DNA of 50,249 bases from the NCBI GenBank assembly GCA_963627465.1, contig CAVGBO010000064.1:1-50249 (forward strand), given 5' to 3'. The position numbers and the translations under genes are program-made. The notes beneath the pieces were generated by a model. That model saw only the letters and a list, made by a program, of their open reading frames with translations. It was not told the DNA's origin and made no database searches. Below are positions 8,038-15,127 of this stretch, piece after piece; within the stretch, counting starts at the first letter, position 1, and each line of letters begins with the position of its first letter. Source of the DNA: CAKUFA01 sp963627465. GTDB lineage: Bacteria > Bacillota > Clostridia > Christensenellales > Aristaeellaceae.

Positions 8038-9737
8038 CCTCGCCCACCCCTGTTCATGCTGTTTTTCAGCTTGAGAAGGGCTGCCTTGGTTTCGCCAGTG
8101 GTTTCACCAAGGAGACTTGCAATTTCCTGAGCCACACGCATCTGCTTGTCAATCACCTGCTGAGCGGTGTCAATGGTTTCCTGACGCATCTTCTTCATTT
8201 CTTCGATTTTTTCTTCTTCGGCAGTGATGTCCTTCAGCAGTACCAAGTATTCCTCATCCGGCACGTGAACAATGCTTTGCTCCACCATCACATCGTAAAT
8301 AGCGGTTTTGCAGCGGACGTTCATGACGTTTTTGCCGTCCTGACGGATCTTCCCCAGCTCATCCATCACCAGGAAGGTGCTCACATCCATGCCGAGGCAG
8401 GAATTATCCAGGTTCAACATTTCCGCCGCTGCCCGGTTAAACTTCATGATGCCGAAGTTCTCGTCCAACAGCAGCAGGCCGTTGGGCGTGTTGTCCAGAA
8501 TGGTGTTAGACATGGATTCTGCCCGCTGACGCATGTAAGGGAGGCACATCTTCAAATTGGCCTTGCCTTCGTAAACGGCAAGAGCCTTGTCCCAACAAGT
8601 ATCGTAACCGCAGGCACCACAGTTCAGCAAGTCATCCTGCGTATACTTGCCGATGGAACGGAGAATTTGCCAGATTTCTTCTGCAGACGGATTCGGACGC
8701 TTATGCACCCCGGATTGATCGGTGTAGGATGCATACATATCCACCTGTAGTTGTTCGGTAAGAGGTGTCTCTCCCTCTACCTTTTGACGAGAAAAACTGT
8801 AAACCAAATCTTTACTGAGCAGGAACGGATGGGTAATATCGTGAAGCCCGGGACCGCCCACACAAGAGTCCACACAGGCGCTCATCTCCAGCACATAGCC
8901 GGTAATGTGATGCTCCCGAATGTCCTTCAGCATCTGGATGCAGCGATCCATCCCATCTACGGCCACAGCTTTATAATGGACACGCTTTTCCAACGGGATC
9001 GTCTTCAAAATGCCGCCGGGCACCGGATACACACGGCTCAAGGTTGTGTGCATTTCCTGTACATGGTCATCTTGCATTTCACCCAAGGTGATGCCTTCAC
9101 GCCGGAACCAGTCCCGAACTTCATTGAACATGAGGACAGCATCCATTTGCCCAGATGTCATGGCTTCCTGTTTTTTGGAGATGCAGGGGCCAATAAAGCA
9201 CACTTTGATGTCTTCACCGTAAGCTGCACGGAGCAGTTTTGCATGAGCCACTGCCGGAGATGGAACCTTGGCAAGCTGGGGAAGCAAATCCGGAAAATAT
9301 TTTTCAATCAAAAGCACAACTGTGGGACAGCAGGTGGTGATCAGATTCTCTACTTCCTGCCTTTCCAGAATATCGCAGTATGCTTCCGACACACGAGTTG
9401 CCCCAATGGCTGTTTCTTCCACACCCGCAAAGCCCAGCTTCTTCAAACTAGCCGAAACGGCGGCAAAGGTGCTGTCCGGGAATGCTGCCACAAATGAAGG
9501 TGCAAGGGACGCATACACCTTCTCACCTCGGTCAAGCATGGCATGCACCTTTTGCAAGTCAGACTGAATCTGCTTGGCGTTCTGTGGGCAGACCAGCGTG
9601 CAGGTTCCACAAAGCACGCATTCATCTTCCAGAATGCGTGCCTGATCGTCATGAAAGGTGATGGATTTCACCGGACAGTGACGGATACATTTATAGCAAT
9701 TTTTGCAATTAGCTTCTTTCAGTTGAATGATGCTCAT
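8034..9737 (-). CDS. hydS: Sensory [FeFe] hydrogenase with PAS domain (HydS type)
   Basis: 567 residues. Two 4Fe-4S ferredoxin motifs (Cys11/14/17/21 and 40/43/46/50) come first. The H-cluster domain follows with L1 TTCCP (134-138), L2 GPCISKKQE (183-191) and L3 MSACVDSCVGGPG (285-297). Then comes an extra 4Fe-4S Cys set (373, 376, 381, 398), a PAS domain (about 405-505) and a C-terminal coiled coil. The L2 and L3 loops differ from catalytic enzymes (GPC rather than MPC; SCVGG). This layout is that of group C, putative hydrogen-sensing hydrogenases, which are thought to measure H2 and signal through PAS to a downstream effector. Here the effector is the overlapping SpoIIE-type phosphatase. 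The gene is 15 bases downstream of the 2Fe-2S protein gene. Confidence 0.88.
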   Translation of the reverse strand: MSIIQLKEANCKNCYKCIRHCPVKSITFHDDQARILEDECVLCGTCTLVCPQNAKQIQSDLQKVHAMLDRGEKVYASLAPSFVAAFPDSTFAAVSASLKKLGFAGVEETAIGATRVSEAYCDILERQEVENLITTCCPTVVLLIEKYFPDLLPQLAKVPSPAVAHAKLLRAAYGEDIKVCFIGPCISKKQEAMTSGQMDAVLMFNEVRDWFRREGITLGEMQDDHVQEMHTTLSRVYPVPGGILKTIPLEKRVHYKAVAVDGMDRCIQMLKDIREHHITGYVLEMSACVDSCVGGPGLHDITHPFLLSKDLVYSFSRQKVEGETPLTEQLQVDMYASYTDQSGVHKRPNPSAEEIWQILRSIGKYTQDDLLNCGACGYDTCWDKALAVYEGKANLKMCLPYMRQRAESMSNTILDNTPNGLLLLDENFGIMKFNRAAAEMLNLDNSCLGMDVSTFLVMDELGKIRQDGKNVMNVRCKTAIYDVMVEQSIVHVPDEEYLVLLKDITAEEEKIEEMKKMRQETIDTAQQVIDKQMRVAQEIASLLGETTGETKAALLKLKNSMNRGGRG

Positions 9738-9752
9738 GGCGTGCCTCCGTGG

Positions 9753-10004
9753 TCATGCGTTTGCACGCGGGATGATTTCCTCCTGAATGAGACTGACCAC
9801 ACGATCCTTGTCCACATGATGGAACTTGGTGCCGTCCACCTTCACACAGGGACCATCCTTGCATTCGCCCATGCAGAAGCTGGCACTCAACTCCACCTTG
9901 TCCTGCAGCCCTGCCTTAGCAATTTCATCTTGAAACAGCTTCGTGGTAGCATAGGCACCCTTCATGTGGCAGGCCGACCCAACGCAGATGCTTACCTTGA
10001 CCAT
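9753..10004 (-). CDS. 2Fe-2S thioredoxin-like ferredoxin (HydC/NuoE-like)
   Basis: 83 residues from the ATG at 10004, chosen for AAGGAG nine bases upstream; the frame stays open further upstream but without a ribosome site. Cys pairs CVGSAC and CMGEC are the four ligands of a thioredoxin-fold 2Fe-2S cluster as in HydC and NuoE. It probably carries electrons to or from one of the two flanking hydrogenases. The 209 bases between it and the upstream hydrogenase gene hold only very short frames. Confidence 0.85.
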   Translation of the reverse strand: MVKVSICVGSACHMKGAYATTKLFQDEIAKAGLQDKVELSASFCMGECKDGPCVKVDGTKFHHVDKDRVVSLIQEEIIPRANA

Positions 10005-10213
10005 TTTCTTTTTCTCCTTGTCCTGACGCCACAAATGAGAATCAGCACCGAAACGCATGGCTGCTTCTGCTCTTGCGGCATGCCGCTTCGCTTTTCATCG
10101 ACAGTCCAGCATGTACAATTCAAAAAACAGCTCCGCCGTGCGCCTCGGCAAATGCAGAATCTCTTTGCAGGTCATTTTATTCCACAAGCAAGTATTCCCT
10201 GCTGTGATGCCAT

Positions 10214-11656
10214 TTAGTCATTGCCCAGTACGTCCAGAATGACCAGCGAATCATCGATGCGCTTTTCCAGTGCCAAGCGTCCGTACTTATCCACCTCAGC
10301 CTTTTCCTTCACGCCGTGGGTCAGGCAGCCTGGGCCGCCGATACATCCCTGCTCGCAGGCCATGCCTTCAATGAAGTTCTCAGGCAGCAGACCCTTGGAA
10401 GCTTTCAGCAGTGCCAGCTTGCACTCTTCCAGACCACTGCAGGAAATAGCCTTCAGCTGGAAGTCTTCCGGCGCAACACCCTGTTCCTTCAGTGCTTCCA
10501 CCACAGCATCCTTCAGGCCGCCGCTGCGGGCGAAAATCCGTCCGAAGTAAGATGCATTGTTCAGCACGTCATCCTCCATGGACTTAAGATCGATATCATA
10601 AGCATCGATCATGGCCTGAAGTTCTTCAAAGGTGATGGCCACATCCACCAAATCCTTGACTCGATCCTGCTTGACCTCACCCTTCTTGGCAACGCAAGGA
10701 CCTACAAAGACCACATGGCTATCCGGATGCGCTTTCTTAATCATCTTAGCAATCATGGCCATGGGCGAAAGGTTGTGGGAGATGTGTTCCACCATGGTGG
10801 GATAATTCTTCTTGATATAGGTGACGAAAGCAGGGCAGCAGGAGCTGGTCAGGAATCCTTTCTCCACAAGCTCCTTAGCCTCCATATAGGCCACCATGTC
10901 GGCGCCAAGTGCCGCTTCGATAACCGTGGTAAAGCCCATGGCCTTCATGCCGGAAACCACCTGACCAGTTGTCACACCATCAAACTGACCGGAAATCGAA
11001 GGTGCCACCACAGCATACAGAGGACCTGCCCCTTCTTTCTTGGTGTCCTTCAATAGCTGAATCACTTTCGTGATATAACTCTTATCAACAATAGCACCAA
11101 AGGGGCACTGATACACGCATGCACCACAGCTGACACACTTTTCTTCGTTGATGTGTGCCTTTTTATTGGCGTCCATTTTAATGGCACCGGGCTTGCAGGC
11201 ACGCTCGCAGGGACGCACGTTCTTCGTAATGGCACTATAGGGGCAAGCGGCTACGCATTTACCGCAGGCAATACACTTGCTGTGATCGATAAATGCATGA
11301 TGGTTCGGGAAGGAGATTGCTCCCTTGGGACACGCATTGGCGCAGCGATGAGCGATGCAGCCACGGCAGGCGTCACTGACCGTCACCTGGCTCACAGGAC
11401 ACTCGTCACAGGCAATGGGCAGCACTTCCACTTCGGTGGTATGCTCGGGATGACCGCCCAGCGCCATCTGCACACGCTCCTGCACAATGGCACGCTCTTT
11501 ATAAATGCAGCAACGCATGGTAGGCTGCGGACCGGGAATGATTTTCTCTGCGATGGTGAGCAGTCCCTCTGTCAGTCGGTCGTCCTTTGCCAACCGTGCC
11601 ACTTCTCGAAGAACCTCGTACTTCAATTCCTGTACGTTCGTATCAAACTTAGCCAA
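10214..11656 (-). CDS. [FeFe] hydrogenase, group B-like
   Basis: 480 residues. Cys-rich N-terminus (C97-x2-C100-x4-C105-x3-C109), then two 4Fe-4S ferredoxin motifs (128/131/134/138 and 174/177/180/184). The H-cluster domain has L1 TSSCCP (270-275), L2 GPCVAKKGE (319-327) and L3 EGMACEQGCIGGPG (430-443). This is the group B monomeric type of Clostridia, which exchanges protons and H2 with ferredoxin. Both Cys of TSSCCP are kept, including the proton-relay Cys, so it should be catalytic. The start is TTG, the only start next to a G-rich ribosome site (GGGGG, 6-7 bases). First gene of the hydrogenase operon. Its maturases (HydEFG) are not in the window. Confidence 0.9.
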   Translation of the reverse strand: MAKFDTNVQELKYEVLREVARLAKDDRLTEGLLTIAEKIIPGPQPTMRCCIYKERAIVQERVQMALGGHPEHTTEVEVLPIACDECPVSQVTVSDACRGCIAHRCANACPKGAISFPNHHAFIDHSKCIACGKCVAACPYSAITKNVRPCERACKPGAIKMDANKKAHINEEKCVSCGACVYQCPFGAIVDKSYITKVIQLLKDTKKEGAGPLYAVVAPSISGQFDGVTTGQVVSGMKAMGFTTVIEAALGADMVAYMEAKELVEKGFLTSSCCPAFVTYIKKNYPTMVEHISHNLSPMAMIAKMIKKAHPDSHVVFVGPCVAKKGEVKQDRVKDLVDVAITFEELQAMIDAYDIDLKSMEDDVLNNASYFGRIFARSGGLKDAVVEALKEQGVAPEDFQLKAISCSGLEECKLALLKASKGLLPENFIEGMACEQGCIGGPGCLTHGVKEKAEVDKYGRLALEKRIDDSLVILDVLGND

Positions 11657-11864
11657 AGCGAAGCCCCCAGTAATTGTTATTGTTTTGACTATCCTCTTTT
11701 AAGTTTCGACATGCTTTCTTTCTTTCCTTTTTCTTTTTCATATTTTTTAACAAGAAAAGAAAAACTGTCACACCGTCATGTTTCGGGGGGCTATTCTTGT
11801 GCGTTATGACGATAGAAGTAGGCTGCAACGGACATGCGAATGGAAATCCTCACAAGAAAACGAA
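11657..11864. other. Hydrogenase upstream region
   Basis: About 200 bases without a gene. The minus strand is strongly purine-rich near 11705-11765 and contains TTGTTAAAAAA, a half match to the Rex (NADH-sensing repressor) operator TTGTTAA-N4-TTAACAA. The second half is poor, so Rex control is only a possibility. I see no clear sigma-A promoter. Confidence 0.35.
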
Positions 11865-11900
11865 AGAGCCTGCTGCCCGTTTGCACAGGCAACAAGCTCT
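11865..11900 (-). terminator. Terminator of the antiporter operon
   Basis: A 16-bp stem (with G-U pairs), AGAGC…/…GCTCT, around a 4-base loop, followed on the minus strand by TTCGTTTTC. It lies about 60 bases after the antiporter stop. Confidence 0.8.
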
Positions 11901-11958
11901 CTCATCCGCTTACTTGCGGTTTTCTTCGGTTTTGCAAAGCAGCATCGCTGTGCGAAGT

Positions 11959-13161
11959 TCAGGCGTTTGCAGCAGGCTTCGCCGCTTTTTTCACATCCGG
12001 CTTGATTTCCCCGGCCTTGGTCAAGGCAATCTTCGTAATCACAGGACCTGTCAATTCGTAAATCAACGTACCTGCCAGCACGACGGCATTGATCACCGTG
12101 CCATACTCCGGCAAAGAGGTTTGACACATGCGAGCCATACCAATGGCAACGCCGGCCTGAGGAATCAGGGTAAAGCCCAAGTACTTCACAATATTCGCAT
12201 CGCACTTCTCAAGCTTTGCGCCAATGGTTGCGCCCAGTGCCTTGCCCACTGCGCGGGTCAGCACATAGGCAATCCCCACAACGCCAACCGTCGGCAGTAC
12301 AGCCAGGTCAAGGTTGGCACCGCTGAGCACGAAGAACAGCAGGAACAGAGGCGGCGTGAAGCGGTCGCACTGCTCCAGCATGGCATCGCTTTGGCGGCAC
12401 AGGTTGACCATAGTTGCGCCCACCATCATGCACACAAGCAGGGAACTGAGTCCCCACATGTCGCTCAAGCCAACAGCAGCAAACACCACCATGATGGTCA
12501 GGGACAGCTTATTGCCCCGGGAGTGGAAGAAGCGCAGCACATATACCAGCACCAGACCGATGACAACACCCAGAGCCAGGGAGCCAGCAATCTCCACCAG
12601 CGGCTTTACCACCAGCGTCATCACGGTCAGCACTTCGCCACGCTCAATGGTACGCGCCAAGGCAATCATCACTGCGTAGAGGATCAAGCCCAATGCATCG
12701 TCCATGGCTACCACAGGCAGCAGCATCTTGGATACAGGGCCATTCGCCTTGTATTGACGGATAACCATCAGTGTCGCAGCAGGAGCTGTAGCGGCAGCAA
12801 TGGCACCCAGAGCAAGGCACAGGGGCAGCGGCTGCCCAATGAGGAACAGCACCAGGAAAACCAGCAAGGAAGCGGTGCAGCCCTCAAAAATGGTGATAAT
12901 AATGGGCTTGATGCCAATTTCCTTCAAGTAGGACATCTTGAATTCGCCGCCGATGGAATAGGCGATGAAGCCCAGTGCCACATCGGAAATAATGGACAGC
13001 TGGGTGTTCATTTCCGGCGTCAATGCATTCAGCACATAAGGGCCCACCACCAGACCTGCCAGCAGATATGCCGTAACGTTAGGCAAATGAATATACCGAA
13101 TCAGCCGACTGAAAAACAACCCCATGGCAAAAGCAATAGCCAACGCTAGCAGAACATTCAT
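11959..13161 (-). CDS. CPA2-family cation:proton antiporter
   Basis: 400 residues with about 11-12 hydrophobic segments. The NhaA/KefB-like core is visible: TAYLLAGLVVGPYVL near 30-44, and VVAMDDALGLILYAV with the paired Asp of the transport site near 150-164. It lacks the C-terminal TrkA-N domain of Kef proteins; the tail is short and Lys/Ala-rich. Expected role: Na+ or K+ exchange for protons across the membrane. The start ATG overlaps the stop of the PII-like gene (13158-13161), so the small protein probably gates the transporter. Confidence 0.85.
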   Translation of the reverse strand: MNVLLALAIAFAMGLFFSRLIRYIHLPNVTAYLLAGLVVGPYVLNALTPEMNTQLSIISDVALGFIAYSIGGEFKMSYLKEIGIKPIIITIFEGCTASLLVFLVLFLIGQPLPLCLALGAIAAATAPAATLMVIRQYKANGPVSKMLLPVVAMDDALGLILYAVMIALARTIERGEVLTVMTLVVKPLVEIAGSLALGVVIGLVLVYVLRFFHSRGNKLSLTIMVVFAAVGLSDMWGLSSLLVCMMVGATMVNLCRQSDAMLEQCDRFTPPLFLLFFVLSGANLDLAVLPTVGVVGIAYVLTRAVGKALGATIGAKLEKCDANIVKYLGFTLIPQAGVAIGMARMCQTSLPEYGTVINAVVLAGTLIYELTGPVITKIALTKAGEIKPDVKKAAKPAANA

Positions 13162-13505
13162 GCTTCCTTACGCACACCTTCCACAAAAGATACAGGCAGA
13201 GAGAAAGCAATGCCCGTGTCCGGCTTGTCCAGTCCGCCGGTCTTTTCGTTGATAATCTTCATGACCTGATCACGCTTATCATCTTCAATCAGCGTGAAGA
13301 GTGTCTTTGAGGTCTTCCGCTCAGGACTGTAGAAATGGCGAAGCAATCCCAACATGGGCAGATCCACATTGTCATCTCCGTCCAGCACACGCATCATGCC
13401 CGTGCTGTTCAGGATGGTAGCGCCGCTGAAGCCGGCCTCAAGCATGCCTTCCAGAATAGGCTCCAAGCATTCTTCACGGTTGAGCACCAACACAAAAAAT
13501 TGCAT
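13158..13505 (-). CDS. PII-like regulatory protein
   Basis: 115 residues from the ATG at 13505, which has GGGAGGA upstream; the frame runs open much further upstream but without a start signal. Sequence pattern (FFVLVLNREECLEPILEGMLEAGFSGATIL … TLFTLIEDDKRDQVMKII) fits the ferredoxin-like PII/GlnB superfamily. The classic PII uridylation motif is absent. Overlap with the antiporter by ATGA suggests it binds a small ligand and controls the transporter, as other PII-like proteins do. Ligand unknown. Confidence 0.7.
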   Translation of the reverse strand: MQFFVLVLNREECLEPILEGMLEAGFSGATILNSTGMMRVLDGDDNVDLPMLGLLRHFYSPERKTSKTLFTLIEDDKRDQVMKIINEKTGGLDKPDTGIAFSLPVSFVEGVRKEA

Positions 13506-13551
13506 CCTGTATCCTCCCTCTCTGTGGCACGTTCTTACCTGCCAACCAGTG

Positions 13552-13579
13552 ATTTTATCACTTTCGGACTGTTTGTCAA
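13552..13579 (-). promoter_or_regulatory. Promoter of the PII-like/antiporter operon
   Basis: Minus-strand TTGACA (13579-13574), 16-base spacer, TAAAAT (13557-13552), about 46 bases before the start codon. Confidence 0.8.
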
Positions 13580-13621
13580 TCCATTTTTTATCATTGCTTG
13601 CAGGCATGCATCTCAAGTATC

Positions 13622-13954
13622 TCAAAGGCCGCCGAGCACACGCAGAAGCACCATATACGTGATGGTGCCAACGGAGATCGAAAGAATCATTTGCTTCTTC
13701 CACAGATGCACAGCGGCTGTGACAGCAACACCCAGCAGTGCCGGCAGCCAGTTGCAGGCCTCTGTAAAAGAAACATCCTTCAGGCAATAAATCACCAGCA
13801 TGGCCATAACAGCCCGAGGCAGCTGCTTCCCAAGCCATTGCACAAAAGCCGGCACTTTTCGCCCATTCGGAAAAAGCAAAAAGGGTGCAAAGCGGATGGC
13901 AGCCGTGGTCAAGGCTGACAGGGCAACCGTGATGCCGATTTCCAGTGTTGTCAT
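13622..13954 (-). CDS. azlD: AzlD-family branched-chain amino acid exporter subunit
   Basis: 110 residues, four hydrophobic segments, start chosen at the ATG (13954) that overlaps the azlC stop (ATGA). AzlD is the small partner of AzlC; together they export branched-chain amino acids or analogues. The pattern TTAAIRFAPFLLFPNGRKVP is typical of AzlD. No AzlB-type regulator is seen next to it. Confidence 0.88.
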   Translation of the reverse strand: MTTLEIGITVALSALTTAAIRFAPFLLFPNGRKVPAFVQWLGKQLPRAVMAMLVIYCLKDVSFTEACNWLPALLGVAVTAAVHLWKKQMILSISVGTITYMVLLRVLGGL

Positions 13955-14673
13955 GGGCGGTGTCCTCCTTGCTCCAGTCGATATTGTCCAAAGAAGCACA
14001 GGAGCATCAGTGCCATGGCGGCAAGGAGGAAGCTGGTTTTCCCAACAAGCAGCAGGCACAGCAGTGTTCCGCCTGCGCCTAGAAGCAAAGGCATCACAGC
14101 TTCCTGCAACCGCATCTTCTTTGCCTTCACCGCTGCAACGGCATCAGACGTCTGCTCCGTGACGATAACCGTAAAGAGTGCCGTCATGGCAAAGTCAATG
14201 CCGGTCAGGTCGAAAGGAATCACATTGCCCATGATGACACCAACGATCGACCCGACGATCCAGTAAAACTGATTCAGGGCAGATACGGCCGTATACCATT
14301 GTGCCGCATCTACATCCTTGGGTGCGCCGCTGACCACCAGCGAATAAGTTTCGTCCGTCAGGGAAAAAATCATGTAAGGTTTGTACTTCCCTGCCTGACC
14401 GTAAGGCTCCAGCATGCTGATGCCATAAAACAAATGGCGTGCGTTCACCATCAGCGTCATGAGCACAGCCGTCAAAGGCGCAAAAGGAGACAGTAAAAGC
14501 CCGATCAAGGCAAACTGCATGCTGCCGGCATAAACAAACAGGCTGATTACCGCCGTCCAGCCAATGCCGAAGCCGCTTTCCCGCATGGAAATGCCGTAGG
14601 CAAAGCTGAGAAACAGGTAACCAGCCATCACAGGGATTGTGGATGGAAAAGCCCTCTTCAGTACCTTTCCCAT
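13951..14673 (-). CDS. azlC: AzlC-family amino acid exporter subunit
   Basis: 240 residues with several membrane segments. Family signature near the start: IPVMAGYLFLSFAYGISMRESGFG, and later MTLMVNARHLFYGISML. It forms the main channel with AzlD. GGGGAGGA precedes the ATG. First gene of a two-gene operon under a near-consensus promoter. Confidence 0.9.
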   Translation of the reverse strand: MGKVLKRAFPSTIPVMAGYLFLSFAYGISMRESGFGIGWTAVISLFVYAGSMQFALIGLLLSPFAPLTAVLMTLMVNARHLFYGISMLEPYGQAGKYKPYMIFSLTDETYSLVVSGAPKDVDAAQWYTAVSALNQFYWIVGSIVGVIMGNVIPFDLTGIDFAMTALFTVIVTEQTSDAVAAVKAKKMRLQEAVMPLLLGAGGTLLCLLLVGKTSFLLAAMALMLLCFFGQYRLEQGGHRP

Positions 14674-14708
14674 GGCACATCCTCCCCTTTCACAATGTAT
14701 GATATGAC

Positions 14709-14737
14709 ATTATAGAAAGGGGTATGTTGTTTGTCAA
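14709..14737 (-). promoter_or_regulatory. azlCD promoter
   Basis: Minus-strand TTGACA (14737-14732), 17-base spacer, TATAAT (14714-14709). Fully consensus. Confidence 0.88.
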
Positions 14738-14760
14738 CCGGTTTGGAATGTTAGCGATGG

Positions 14761-15006
14761 CTATCTGTTCCGCAGTGCCAATTCAACCATCTCTTGCAGT
14801 GCAGTTGCAAAGCTTTGCTGGGTAAATGACTCTTCATCAGTCTCTTTTGCCTCAAGCAGCTTCTTTTCGAGTGAAAGACTGCGCTTTGCCAATGCATCCA
14901 CGTAAGTTTCCAGCTCTTTGATCTTCTGTAGAGCCTGCTCATACTTGATATGCTGCACCTCATGACGGGATTCTTCAAGAAAGCTGCTGTTCATATCCTG
15001 ATTCAT
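14761..15006 (-). CDS. Small coiled-coil protein
   Basis: 81 residues from the ATG at 15006, which follows AGGAGGTG by 5 bases. Nearly all of it is predicted helix with heptad spacing (EQALQKIKELETYVDALAKR, then KKLLEAKETDEES). Cytosolic, no known family. It is the gene after the large glycosyltransferase on the same strand, 121 bases apart, so a link to surface-polysaccharide assembly is possible but not shown. Confidence 0.6.
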   Translation of the reverse strand: MNQDMNSSFLEESRHEVQHIKYEQALQKIKELETYVDALAKRSLSLEKKLLEAKETDEESFTQQSFATALQEMVELALRNR

Positions 15007-15127
15007 AAGGCACCTCCTGCCCATCAGTTACAAAGTCACTATTTGGATAAAATTCCAGATAAATTGCATAGCTAATTCATCTTTTCATCAACATATGGGT
15101 GGATGTTTCTTTGAATGACAGCAGCAC

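Noticed and set aside
10005..10213. 26-codon frame between the hydrogenase and ferredoxin-like genes (10095-10175)
   Set aside because: No ribosome site or known pattern; it ends in TGA and then reads into the next gene in the same frame, so probably leader sequence only.
11797..13149. 450-residue plus-strand frame, His/Gln-rich, over the antiporter gene
   Set aside because: Shadow of a membrane protein gene: antisense of Leu/Ala/Val codons gives His/Gln-rich frames.
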